Shown piece after piece: positions 1 through 8,748 of a stretch of 38,567 nucleotides of DNA (position 1 is its first letter; the number at the start of each line of letters is the position of its first letter). The notes under the pieces are model-generated. The model was not told where the DNA came from and made no database searches. It was given only the letters and a program-made list of their open reading frames with translations. The stretch comes from an uncultured bacterium (GTDB lineage Bacteria; Patescibacteriota; Minisyncoccia; UBA9983), in NCBI GenBank assembly GCA_913009575.1, contig CAJVWH010000004.1, positions 1 through 38,567 on the forward strand. The letters are read 5' to 3'. The translations under genes were made by a program, and so were the position numbers.

Positions 1-84
1 GTGGTGGTATGATAAGAAATTGTGATGTAACGAAGGCGATGTGGTAATTGAGGGCGGGAGATTGTATTTTTTCTTTTTTTTTTT
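1..84. other. Non-genomic sequence outside the left adapter
   Basis: This stretch lies outside the Illumina P7 adapter that begins at 85 and ends in a long T-rich run (67..84). It has no recognisable gene. Sequence read past an adapter end is normally instrument noise, so it should not be treated as part of the organism. Confidence 0.85.
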
Positions 85-150
85 CAAGCAGAAGACGGCA
101 TACGAGATATATCAGTGTGACTGGAGTTCAGACGTGTGCTCTTCCGATCT
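85..150 (+). other. Illumina P7/TruSeq indexed adapter (artefact)
   Basis: The 66 bases match the P7 adapter layout exactly: 24 bases of flow-cell sequence starting caagcagaagacggcatac, an 8-base index at 109..116 (atatcagt), and 34 bases of read-2 primer ending gctcttccgatct. The reverse complement of the index is ACTGATAT, which I recall as TruSeq index 25. The genomic sequence starts at 151. The minus-strand nrdJ frame reads on into this adapter and gains the false tail RSEEHTSELQSH. Confidence 0.98.
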
Positions 151-2505
151 ATCTTCCACCACTGCCTCAAAGGGAAAATTATTAGTCTTGGAGATTGAAG
201 AATCAACCCATTTTTGAAAAGACGCCAATGTTTTTACATGGTCTTCGGGACTGATATCGTGCGCGGCGACGAATATTTTTTTAAATCTTGGTGGAATGTA
301 AGAAATTTTTGTTATTGAACCATTGTTGACTACAACATCCCTTACGAGCATTTCGTCAAAAAGGCCTTCTCTGAGCATTGCCCGTTCAAAAACGGGGTCA
401 ATATAATAAAAGGAACCCACGGAAACATTTTTTTCAAACGCCAAAGAAAAAAGCGGCTCTATACCGGAAGAACATCCGGCAATCATTGAAATAGAACCGG
501 TGGGCGCGATAACCGTCGTGTAGCTGTTGCGGATACCGAATTTTTTAATTTCTTTCACAAGCTTTGACCAATCAAGACTCCAGGATTTTTTGTCGTAAAA
601 ACCCGCAAAAGGAAGCTTTCCGTCAGGGAAAAAACTTTTTTCGTAATAAGGGAAACTACCTCTCTTTTTAGCTATTTCAACTGATTCGGCTTTTGAATAA
701 TAATTGATAAATTCAATAATTTTCTCCATTAAATTCCTTGCTTTTTGCGAGTTGAAAGGTATTTCCAAGTCATACATTAAACTTCCCACCCCCATTACGC
801 CAAGCCCTATTTTTCTGGTATTGAGAGACATTTTCTCTATTTCCGACAATGGAAAAACATTAATGTCAATGACATTATCTAAAAATCTGACGGCAATCCT
901 TATCGCCTTCTCCAACCGTTCCCAATCTATTGATTTTTTTTCTTTGGAATCGCTTTTAAGAAACGACCAAACATTAAGGGAGCCCAGATTGCAGCTTTCA
1001 TTCGGGTAAAGCAAAACTTCCCCGCAAGGATTAGTGGTTTTAATCGGACCGAGTGATTTAAAAAAAGGATTGTGCTCATTTACGCGGTCGCTGAAAATAA
1101 CACCCGGTTCACCCGACTCCCACGACTGATAGGCAATTCTGTCCAATAAAAACCTCGGGGAAATGTGACTGACCACCTCTCCCGTCCTGGGGCTCACCAG
1201 CGGATAAGGCTTGTTTTTTTTGTAATACTCCCAAAAATCCGGCATTATCATGACTGATATATTAAAATTTTTCAAGGATTTATTGCCCGATTTGGCGGTA
1301 ACGAATTTTTCGATATCAGGATGGTTGGAATCCATAATCCCCATATTGGCTCCCCTTCTTATACCCCCTTGCTTTATCACTTCAGTCATGGTGTCAAAAA
1401 GACGCATAAAAATAAGGGGACCCGAAGATGTACCTCCCGTTGTCCTTATATAATCCCCTTCCGCCCTCAATTGGGAAAAATTATAGCCAAGTCCTCCGCC
1501 CGCTTTAAAAATAATTGAGGCCTTCTTCAGGGTATCCATAATGGAATCAATGGAATCATTTATCTCCAAAGCGAAACACGCGGAACCCATTCCAAGATAA
1601 TTTCCGAAATTGGCGATTGTCGGAGTGTTGGGCAAAAATCGGCGGGAAACCATGATGCCGTAAAATTTCTCAATGGTCTTTTCATGTTCTTTGAATTGGT
1701 TTTTCTTGAGCATTTGCAGTAATTTTTCCCAGCTTACTTTTGCCCGGCCTTCTTTCTCAAGACGAAAAAACATTTTATACAAAGCTTTGATGTGAAAACG
1801 ATTGAGTGAAAATTTTCCGATTTTCAAAAATCCCTCCAACGCCACCGCTTTTTCGTTGCCGATTATCTCTCCCTCTAAAACGGCGACACCGGCGGTTTTT
1901 TTCTTTTTGGAAACCCGCTTGTCATATATGATATCCGGCAAAGAAACGTGCACCGCCACCCTTGTAAAAAGCTCTTTTGGCGATTCAATGACTTTGCCTT
2001 GGTCGTCTTTGCGCAAATATCTGCTTCTCAGGACGCGCAGAGAATTGGCGTCAAAACGCTTATCAACCTCATCAATTTCTTCCTTATCCAAAATCTGCTG
2101 TTTTTCATACCTGACTTCAGCCCTTTTTTCACGATAAAGGATATATGACTTGGCAATTTTTGCGTAACCTCTTTCAATAAGCGTTTCTTCCGCCAAATCT
2201 TGTATTTCTTCAATGCTGGGAATAAATTTCGTCGCACCTTTGTGCTTTTTTATAAGTTTTTCAATCACTATGCCCGCTATTTCGTCAGCCACTTTACGAT
2301 TTGGGTTCCCACTCGCTTCAAATGCCCTGAAAATCGCACTCTCTATTCTTTTAATCTCAAACGAAACAATACGTCCATCCCTTTTCCGTATTTCCTTCGG
2401 GAACCTGTCTATCCGGTAGGCAAGTCCGCCCTTTCGGCTCGCAGGCCTGCCCATCCGACAGGCAGGTTTAAGCGGTTTTAGTGTTTTTTTAGAAGTTTTT
2501 GACAT
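151..2505 (-). CDS. nrdJ: Class II (adenosylcobalamin-dependent) ribonucleoside-diphosphate/triphosphate reductase, 3' end missing
   Basis: NrdJ reduces ribonucleotides to deoxyribonucleotides with a B12-generated thiyl radical. From the N-terminus the protein shows an ATP-cone (about residues 33-133), the catalytic barrel with FLPNTPTIANFG and GMGSACFAL, the NPCGE motif near residue 492 that carries the N-x-C-x-E active-site triad, and APTGSISMIAGCSSG further on. NPCGE and no separate small subunit nearby argue for class II rather than class I. The chosen start is MSKTSKK at 2505; in-frame ATGs at 2520 and 2517 are alternatives. The gene is cut by the contig end: the last genomic codon is at 151..153 and the C-terminal redox cysteines are absent. 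A GC-rich palindromic element encodes residues about 14-35, before the ATP-cone. A DnaA box lies just upstream. Confidence 0.93.
2402..2468. repeat. GC-rich imperfect palindromic element translated within nrdJ
   Basis: The element stands out as GC-rich against an AT-rich surround. Its outer arms are aacctg (2402..2407) and caggtt (2463..2468), and inner arms such as cctgcc/ggcagg form nested stem-loops. It lies wholly inside the nrdJ frame and encodes an arginine-, proline- and glycine-rich linker (PACRMGRPASRKGG and following) just before the ATP-cone. Palindromic repeats of this base composition that encode Cys/Arg/Gly-rich inserts are, as I recall, common in Parcubacteria proteins; that is memory, not a search. 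Confidence 0.6.
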
Positions 2506-2550
2506 GGTTATTTCCATCATAACCCATAAGAGCAGAATCAAAAAAAAAAT

Positions 2551-2559
2551 TGTGGATAA
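2551..2559 (-). promoter_or_regulatory. DnaA box upstream of nrdJ
   Basis: The sequence tgtggataa is a perfect complement of the DnaA consensus TTATCCACA. It lies 45 bases upstream of the chosen nrdJ start. DnaA controls ribonucleotide reductase genes (nrdAB) in E. coli, so replication-linked control is plausible here, but only the motif is seen. Confidence 0.5.
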
Positions 2560-2608
2560 CCCTAAATTCCGTTCTGAATTAGAACACTTGCGGTAAGATA
2601 TCCATTAA

Positions 2609-2856
2609 AAAACAAAGAAAAGGATATCCAAATTTCAATGGATGAAGATTAAAAAGAGCAAAGGACTTAAAAAATGCGTAACTAACGGATTGAAAAACCG
2701 TTGGAATCCCGATGAAATATCCGGAGTGATAAAAAGAGAAAACAAGCCGTTTTACGCAAGCAAAACATCTATTTATAATTGACTAAGTGGCGATAAGGGC
2801 AATACCGTTGCAAAAAAAGGAGAAAATGGCGAGGAAACAAAAAATGTGCACTGTAA
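2609..2856 (+). pseudogene. IS30-family transposase remnant
   Basis: A conceptual translation beginning after a stop at 2606 contains KGLKKCVTNGLKNRWNPDEI and then SGVIKRENKPFYASKTSIYN. This matches the IS30-type region usually reading roughly LKxRWSPEQIAGRLK...SHETIYxW. A TGA (2780..2782) stands where the conserved Trp is expected. The frame then shifts by one and continues as GQYRCKKRRKWRGNKK, like the basic stretch that follows in IS30 transposases, before a TAA at 2854. No terminal inverted repeats are seen and most of the gene is missing, so it is a dead fragment. It accounts for most of the gap between nrdJ and the GGDEF gene. Confidence 0.6.
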
Positions 2857-2874
2857 AACCCGCCACTTGCGGGC
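2855..2874 (-). terminator. Weak terminator-like hairpin after the GGDEF gene
   Basis: On the minus strand a 5-bp stem cccgc/gcggg with loop aagtg is followed by tttta. It sits about 20 bases beyond the stop codon of the GGDEF gene, in the right orientation. The stem and T-tract are short, so it may not be efficient. Confidence 0.4.
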
Positions 2875-2892
2875 AACGGAGTAAATCCGGTT

Positions 2893-3489
2893 TCAACCAA
2901 TTTCGCTGTGTTTAACAGTATTATTTTTCCCGCGGTTTGTTTTTGCTTCATACATCGCCTTGTCCGCCATTGAAATCAAACCCATAACATCTTTGGCTTT
3001 GGATTTTTTAAGAGAGGCAACGCCTATGCTCAAGGTTATTTTTAGGTTTTTGTTTTTTGGAATCAAACACCTTTTTTGAATATGTTTTCTTATCTCTTCC
3101 GCTTTTTCATACGCCTCGTTCTCGGTCGCTCCGGCGAGAACGACAACAAACTCTTCTCCGCCAATTCTTCCAAGTAAATCTATTCCTCTTATTTTTTTCT
3201 TAAAAACCTCCACCGCAACTTTCAAAACTTTATCCCCGGCCGCGTGGCCAAAAGCGTCATTTATTTTTTTAAAATCGTCAATGTCTATAAAGATGACAGA
3301 GATGTTTTCAATCTCTATTTTTCTTTTGGATTTATGCTTCCCTTGTAAGTATAAAGTTTCCTTGAATAAAGTTTCAAATTTCTCTTTAATCCCCCTTCTA
3401 TTTAACACTCCTGTCAATTCGTCCTTTATAATAAGTTTTCGGAGACGGTTTATTTCATCTTTTAATTTTTTAATTTCACTCTTGGGCAT
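2893..3489 (-). CDS. Diguanylate cyclase, single GGDEF domain
   Basis: The 198-residue protein is a stand-alone GGDEF domain that should make cyclic di-GMP from two GTP. A short charged helix (residues 1-20) precedes the domain, which opens with DELTGVLNRRG. The catalytic signature GGEEF is intact at residues 110-114. RGID (101-104) lies exactly five residues before it and fits the RxxD product-inhibition I-site. There is no membrane segment or sensor domain, so it should be soluble and its input signal is unclear. The -10 box ends seven bases before the ATG with no Shine-Dalgarno, which suggests a leaderless message. No c-di-GMP phosphodiesterase or PilZ gene is visible in the window. Confidence 0.92.
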   Translation of the reverse strand: MPKSEIKKLKDEINRLRKLIIKDELTGVLNRRGIKEKFETLFKETLYLQGKHKSKRKIEIENISVIFIDIDDFKKINDAFGHAAGDKVLKVAVEVFKKKIRGIDLLGRIGGEEFVVVLAGATENEAYEKAEEIRKHIQKRCLIPKNKNLKITLSIGVASLKKSKAKDVMGLISMADKAMYEAKTNRGKNNTVKHSEIG

Positions 3490-3496
3490 CGGTTTT

Positions 3497-3505
3497 ATTA
3501 TAGCA
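3497..3505 (-). promoter_or_regulatory. Extended -10 promoter, leaderless start of the GGDEF gene
   Basis: On the minus strand TGCTATAAT is followed by seven bases (aaaaccg) and then the ATG at 3489. A transcript starting at the usual distance from this -10 would begin at or next to the ATG. The element lies inside the T-tract of the upstream terminator. Confidence 0.65.
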
Positions 3506-3537
3506 AAAAAACGGGGGCGAGTATCCTACCCGCCCCC
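3505..3537 (-). terminator. Rho-independent terminator of the zinc-ribbon gene
   Basis: On the minus strand an 11-bp stem with one mismatch (gggggcgggta / tactcgccccc, 3513..3537) closes a 3-base loop and is followed by g and seven T's. The hairpin overlaps the stop codon and the C-terminal glycines of the upstream small protein, so coding and termination share the same bases. Confidence 0.85.
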
Positions 3538-3714
3538 AACAACTGCTCTATAAATCTTTAACTGAACTATGGTGAGTCTCTTATCAGTGGGAGGGAGTAT
3601 AAACGGATTTTCATCGCAATTTCCGCATTTATCTCCTCCATCCGGGTTCGGTGTGCCGCAATATGGGCATAAAAAACCGAGATAATCAGGAGTCCATCTT
3701 GTTTCTCCCATCAT
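3526..3714 (-). CDS. Small zinc-ribbon protein, 62 residues
   Basis: The protein begins MGETRW after an initial Met and carries two CxxC knuckles, CPYCG and CGNC, spaced as in rubredoxin-like or double-zinc-ribbon modules; one zinc ion is expected. I recognise no specific family. The start at 3714 is set by a perfect AGGAGGT (3722..3728) seven bases upstream; a GTG at 3723 overlaps that site and is rejected. A consensus promoter (TTGACA, 17 bases, TATAAA) lies just above and a strong terminator overlaps the stop, so this is an independent, probably highly expressed unit. It is divergent from another small cysteine protein at 3874..4098. Confidence 0.75.
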   Translation of the reverse strand: MMGETRWTPDYLGFLCPYCGTPNPDGGDKCGNCDENPFILPPTDKRLTIVQLKIYRAVVGGG

Positions 3715-3740
3715 AAAAAACACCTCCTTTTTCTACTTTC

Positions 3741-3769
3741 TTTATAGCAAAAATATTTTGGCTTGTCAA
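3741..3769 (-). promoter_or_regulatory. Consensus sigma-70 promoter of the zinc-ribbon gene
   Basis: On the minus strand TTGACA (3764..3769), a 17-base spacer and TATAAA (3741..3746) form a near-perfect housekeeping promoter. It is followed by the AGGAGGT ribosome binding site at 3722..3728 and the ATG at 3714. Confidence 0.85.
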
Positions 3770-3809
3770 CCATTTCACTTTCCGGCCGATAGATTAAGAA
3801 ATGCGTTAT

Positions 3810-3838
3810 TTGACAAATCATTTGTTGTTTTATAATAT
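3810..3838 (+). promoter_or_regulatory. Promoter of the small cysteine protein at 3874
   Basis: TTGACA (3810..3815) is followed by TATAAT at 3831..3836 (15-base spacer) or TAATAT at 3833..3838 (17-base spacer). Either gives a usable promoter. It is divergent from the promoter at 3741..3769. Confidence 0.7.
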
Positions 3839-3873
3839 TGAACTAGAAAAAAGACCAAAAAGGAGGATAAGTG

Positions 3874-4098
3874 ATGGACAAAACCAAAGCAAAAAAAGGA
3901 GGAATTTGTTTTTCTTCAAAAAAAATATTCTTTTGTCCTACCATGGGGATAAGAGGAGTGGTACCTTCTTACTCCGCCGGAGAAGTGTGTCCGGGATGCA
4001 GCCGATTAAAAGGAGATAGAAACCACGAATGTAATTTTTCAATATCTTTTCCCAAACCTCTCAAAGATATGCTTCCTACCAAGGTAGTTTTTATCTAG
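3874..4098 (+). CDS. Small cysteine-containing protein, 74 residues, unknown function
   Basis: The protein is basic at its N-terminus (MDKTKAKKGG) and has five cysteines: two single ones in the first third, then CPGC and, ten residues on, HEC, so one zinc site is likely. I recognise no family. The ATG at 3874 is fixed by AAGGAGG at 3860..3866 with a seven-base gap; the GTG just before it is too close. It has its own promoter upstream and a Rho-independent terminator directly after the stop, so it is a single-gene unit. Its pairing with the divergent zinc-ribbon gene suggests related roles, but that is inference. Confidence 0.7.
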   Translation: MDKTKAKKGGICFSSKKIFFCPTMGIRGVVPSYSAGEVCPGCSRLKGDRNHECNFSISFPKPLKDMLPTKVVFI

Positions 4099-4103
4099 TT
4101 TTT

Positions 4104-4132
4104 ACGGGACCGCTTGGCGGCCCGTTTTTTTT
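4104..4132 (+). terminator. Rho-independent terminator
   Basis: The stem acggg-a-ccgc / gcggcccgt has one bulged base and a ttg loop and is followed by eight T's. It begins six bases after the stop of the small cysteine gene. Confidence 0.88.
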
Positions 4133-4170
4133 GATATCAAACACGCGATATCCAATAAATTGTAACAACT

Positions 4171-4202
4171 AAAAACCGCCCCTGTTTTAGGGATGGTTTT
4201 TT
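4171..4202. terminator. Probable bidirectional terminator between convergent units
   Basis: The arms aaaaaccgcccct and agggatggtttttt pair imperfectly around gtttt and carry A- and T-runs at the two edges. This lets the hairpin serve groEL on the minus strand and back up the plus-strand terminator at 4104. Confidence 0.6.
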
Positions 4203-4240
4203 AATTTCTAAAAACTGGTGATTAAAAACTATAAATTGAT

Positions 4241-5926
<1,686 letters not shown>

Positions 5927-6019
5927 TTACAAATCTTGTACGAATTAATCGTTAACGCAACGGGTGTTTATTTGTATCATTTGTGTTTGTTGCATTTGGA
6001 TACTATTCGTTGATTTGTG

Positions 6020-6328
6020 TTATTCCAGCACCGCTAGAATGTTATCTTCGCTTATAATGTAGTATTTTTTATCACCAACCTTGATTTCATCCGGACCGTA
6101 TTTTGAAAACACCACCTTCTGCCCCTTCTTTACGGACATCGGGATTATTTTTCCATTTTCATCCCGCTTGCCGAGTCCGACCGCCACAACCACGCCCTGG
6201 TCCGGCTTTTCTTTGTCAACTGTTTCCGGAATAAAAATTCCGGCCTTTGTCTTTGAACCCCTTTCCTCCTCAGACAACGGTTCAATTAAAACATTATTGC
6301 CTAATGGCTTGATGTTTATTTTACTCAT
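6020..6328 (-). CDS. groES: Co-chaperonin GroES (Hsp10)
   Basis: The 102-residue protein starts MSKINIKPLGNNVLIEPL and has the mobile-loop region around KTKAGIFIPETV. GroES caps the GroEL ring. The start is set by family length; an in-frame ATG at 6361 would add 11 lysine-rich residues unlike other GroES. The gap to groEL is 102 bases, so the two are probably co-transcribed. A 12-bp hairpin and an exact DnaA box lie in the upstream region shared with the divergent gene at 6501. Confidence 0.97.
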   Translation of the reverse strand: MSKINIKPLGNNVLIEPLSEEERGSKTKAGIFIPETVDKEKPDQGVVVAVGLGKRDENGKIIPMSVKKGQKVVFSKYGPDEIKVGDKKYYIISEDNILAVLE

Positions 6329-6404
6329 AGTTTTTTTGGTATTTTTTACCTTATAATACATTTATTTTATTCATTTTGTCCGCATTGTCAAGAGTCCGGC
6401 CAAT

Positions 6405-6431
6405 ACCATGCGACTTCGGAAGTCGCATGGT
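6405..6431. repeat. Perfect 12-bp inverted repeat between groES and the small gene at 6501
   Basis: The arms accatgcgactt (6405..6416) and aagtcgcatggt (6420..6431) pair perfectly around cgg; the top can also close as a stable C(UUCG)G-type loop. No T-tract follows on either strand, so it is not a simple terminator. It could be a dispersed palindromic repeat or an operator between the divergent groES and small-protein promoters. Confidence 0.7.
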
Positions 6432-6436
6432 GGGGT

Positions 6437-6445
6437 TTATCCACA
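6437..6445 (+). promoter_or_regulatory. DnaA-box sequence
   Basis: Exact TTATCCACA, 19 bases upstream of the extended -10 of the next gene. The match is certain; binding is not. Confidence 0.35.
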
Positions 6446-6463
6446 GCGATTGGCCGATTGCGG

Positions 6464-6472
6464 TGATATAAT
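6464..6472 (+). promoter_or_regulatory. Extended -10 promoter of the small gene at 6501
   Basis: TGATATAAT fits the TGn-TATAAT extended -10. No good -35 box lies 17 bases above it, as expected for this promoter class. The Shine-Dalgarno of the gene follows at 6489. Confidence 0.65.
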
Positions 6473-6500
6473 AAAATTAGAAATAAAAAGGAGGTGTATT

Positions 6501-6674
6501 TTGGATATCATAAAAGACAATATGTTATCCTTGTTTGACGAAATAAATAAGGAAGCGGAGGTAAAAGAAAGGGAAATTGAAAATAGAGATGAAGAGATTT
6601 GCTCCTCCTGCGGAAGAATTAAAAGTTATACAAATATGGAAACAGGTAAATCTGAATGCTCTTGTTGTGACTGA
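6501..6674 (+). CDS. Small cysteine-motif protein, 57 residues, TTG start
   Basis: A perfect AGGAGGT at 6489..6495 sits five bases before a TTG codon in the right frame, so TTG (6501) is chosen over an ATG far upstream and the ATG at codon 8. The protein has an acidic helical first part (LFDEINKEAEVKEREIENRD) and a C-terminal CSSCG...CSCC pair that probably binds zinc. The family is not recognised. It has its own extended -10 promoter and its own terminator, the same layout as the two small cysteine genes at 3526..4098. Confidence 0.7.
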   Translation: MDIIKDNMLSLFDEINKEAEVKEREIENRDEEICSSCGRIKSYTNMETGKSECSCCD

Positions 6675-6676
6675 AA

Positions 6677-6708
6677 AACCTCGGCATCGCGCCGGGGTTG
6701 TTTTTTTT
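6677..6708 (+). terminator. Rho-independent terminator
   Basis: The stem aacctcggc / gccggggtt has one G-U pair, a short atcgc loop, and g plus eight T's after it. It starts two bases beyond the stop of the small gene. Confidence 0.88.
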
Positions 6709-6717
6709 ATGACCTAA

Positions 6718-6725
6718 TGTATAAT
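6718..6725 (+). promoter_or_regulatory. -10 promoter element giving a leaderless secG
   Basis: TATAAT at 6720..6725, preceded by TG, lies seven bases before the secG ATG. No Shine-Dalgarno is present. It directly follows the preceding terminator, so secG must start its own transcript here. Confidence 0.65.
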
Positions 6726-6732
6726 CTCAATA

Positions 6733-6957
6733 ATGTCTATTTCTACTATTTTATCAGTGGTGCAAATTATAATTTCTGTCATTTTGGTGACGGTTGTTTT
6801 GCTTCAGCAAATCGGCGGTGGGCTCGGTTCCGCTTTCGGAGGGGCCGGCACTTCGTATCACACCAAACGTGGTTTTGAAAAAACGCTTTTCACAATTACC
6901 ATAATTTTTGGCACACTGTTTGTATTGTCCACTCTTTTGGCTCTACTCATTAGATAA
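6733..6957 (+). CDS. secG: Protein-export membrane protein SecG
   Basis: The 74-residue protein has two membrane helices (about 5-25 and 50-72) joined by the conserved loop GGGLGSAFGGAG, the hallmark of SecG. It is the small subunit of the SecYEG translocon and stimulates SecA-driven export. It is followed 30 bases later by a membrane-anchored solute-binding protein in the same direction. The -10 box is seven bases before the ATG, so the message is probably leaderless. Confidence 0.95.
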   Translation: MSISTILSVVQIIISVILVTVVLLQQIGGGLGSAFGGAGTSYHTKRGFEKTLFTITIIFGTLFVLSTLLALLIR

Positions 6958-6987
6958 CGGCTTGTTTCCTCTCTCTGCGATTATATT

Positions 6988-8748
6988 ATGTCATATCAAA
7001 AAATTTTCTCCTCACTTAAAAAACGCGCCAAACCCCCAAGAGCCATGGAGTTTGTTTATATTTTGAGAACCCTGGGGCCAAAAGGAAAAATTGTGTTTTT
7101 TGTCATGGCGATTGTTTTTATTTCAAGTGTTTTGGCAATCGCATGGCGAGTGAATAATAATTTTTTGGTGGAAGTGCCGGCAAGTGGAGGTGAATTAACT
7201 GAAGGAATCATAGGAACTCCCCGCTTTATAAATCCCCTCTTGGCAATTTCCGACGCCGACAGAGATATGGTCGGTTTAATTTATTCAGGATTGATGCGGA
7301 CGGATAATAAGGGCGGTTTAATTCTTGATATGGCGGAAAAGTATGAAATTTCCAAAAACGGACTCGTCTATACCTTTACCTTAAAACCTAATCTTGTTTG
7401 GCATGACGGAAAACCGATTACCAGTGATGATATTCTTTTTACCGTGCAACAGGCGAAAGACCCGAATCTTAAAAGTCCAAAGCGAGCAAATTGGGAAGGA
7501 GTAGATGTTAAAAAAACTGATGCCAGAACGGTAAAATTTATTCTGACAAAACCATACGCACCTTTTTTGGAAAACACCACTATTGGAATATTACCAAAAC
7601 ATATTTGGATAAATGCCTCTTCCGGGCGGATGGCTCTCAGTGAATTCAATATCAATCCCATTGGTTCCGGACCTTATAAAATAAAAAGCTCCAATAAAGA
7701 TTCTTCCGGCATTATCACTTCTTTTATATTAAAGCCAAATAAAAAATTCGCTTTAGGCAAGCCCAATATCAAAAAATTAACTTTAAAGTTCTATCCTGTG
7801 GAAGAAAAAATAATATCGGCTTACCAAAACGGCGATATTGACAGTATGAGCGCCATTTCACCGCAAATCGCGGGAAAAATTAAAAAAGATTCAAGTGTGT
7901 TAAAAACCCTGTCTTTGCCTCGTGTCTTCGGAGTATTCTTTAATCAAAACAACGCCAAGGTCTTATCTCATAAAGAAGTGAGAAAAGCCTTAAAATTGGC
8001 GACAAACAAAAAAGCGATTATTAACAAGGTTTTAAGGGGATTCGGAGTGGAACTTAATCATCCTCTTCCACCCGGAGTATTCGGAAGCTCAGAAGAAAAT
8101 ACTGAGAATGAATTCTCCTTGGACGGGGCGCGCGAATTGCTCAAAAGAAACGGATGGGTAATAAATAAAGAAGACGGCATTTGGGAGAAAAAAAATAAAA
8201 AAGAAAAAATACGACTTGAGTTTTCCTTATCAACTTCAAATGTACCCGAATTGAAACAGGCTTCAGAAATGATAAAATTAATGTGGGAAAAATTGGGAGC
8301 CAAAATTGATTTGAAGATATTTGAAATCGGCGACCTTAATAAAGACGTAATCAGGCCGAGAAAATATGACGCCTTGCTTTTTGGAGAAATAGTGGGACGC
8401 GACCCTGATCCGTTTGTTTTTTGGCATTCATCGCAAAGAAATGACCCTGGATTAAATATCGCCATGTACGCGAACATGGCGGTTGACAAAATTCTTGAAG
8501 AGGCGCGTACCATAACTGATAAAAACAAAAGAAGAGAAAAATATCTGCAATTCCAAAAAGAAATAACAAAAGACACTCCGGCAGTATTTTTATATTCCCC
8601 TCGCTTCATTTATCTTATACCAAAATCTTTGAAGGGAATAAAAGGCATCAAGAGTATTACCGTCCCCTCGGAAAGATTTTCTCAAATATATAAATGGTAC
8701 ATTAAAACAGATAAAGTATGGAAAATTTTTGCAAAAAAGGAAAATTAG
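6988..8748 (+). CDS. ABC transporter substrate-binding protein, family 5 (peptide/OppA-like), membrane-anchored
   Basis: The 586-residue protein has a cytoplasmic basic N-terminus, one membrane helix (about residues 33-54) and a large extracellular SBP_bac_5 domain. Typical features are FINPLLAISDADRDMVGLIY, the TFTLKPNLVWHDGKPIT segment and the lower-lobe YDALLFGEIVGRDPDPF. No lipobox cysteine follows the helix, so it is held by an uncleaved anchor rather than as a lipoprotein. No permease or ATPase genes are adjacent, so it is an orphan receptor here; its substrate, presumably peptides, cannot be read from sequence. The next gene starts inside its last 31 bases. Confidence 0.9.
   Translation: MSYQKIFSSLKKRAKPPRAMEFVYILRTLGPKGKIVFFVMAIVFISSVLAIAWRVNNNFLVEVPASGGELTEGIIGTPRFINPLLAISDADRDMVGLIYSGLMRTDNKGGLILDMAEKYEISKNGLVYTFTLKPNLVWHDGKPITSDDILFTVQQAKDPNLKSPKRANWEGVDVKKTDARTVKFILTKPYAPFLENTTIGILPKHIWINASSGRMALSEFNINPIGSGPYKIKSSNKDSSGIITSFILKPNKKFALGKPNIKKLTLKFYPVEEKIISAYQNGDIDSMSAISPQIAGKIKKDSSVLKTLSLPRVFGVFFNQNNAKVLSHKEVRKALKLATNKKAIINKVLRGFGVELNHPLPPGVFGSSEENTENEFSLDGARELLKRNGWVINKEDGIWEKKNKKEKIRLEFSLSTSNVPELKQASEMIKLMWEKLGAKIDLKIFEIGDLNKDVIRPRKYDALLFGEIVGRDPDPFVFWHSSQRNDPGLNIAMYANMAVDKILEEARTITDKNKRREKYLQFQKEITKDTPAVFLYSPRFIYLIPKSLKGIKGIKSITVPSERFSQIYKWYIKTDKVWKIFAKKEN

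Noticed and set aside
2780-2782. UGA read as Trp or Gly, suggested by the IS30 remnant
   Set aside because: The remnant is also frameshifted, and TGA correctly ends comF, the GIY-YIG gene and the small gene at 6501.
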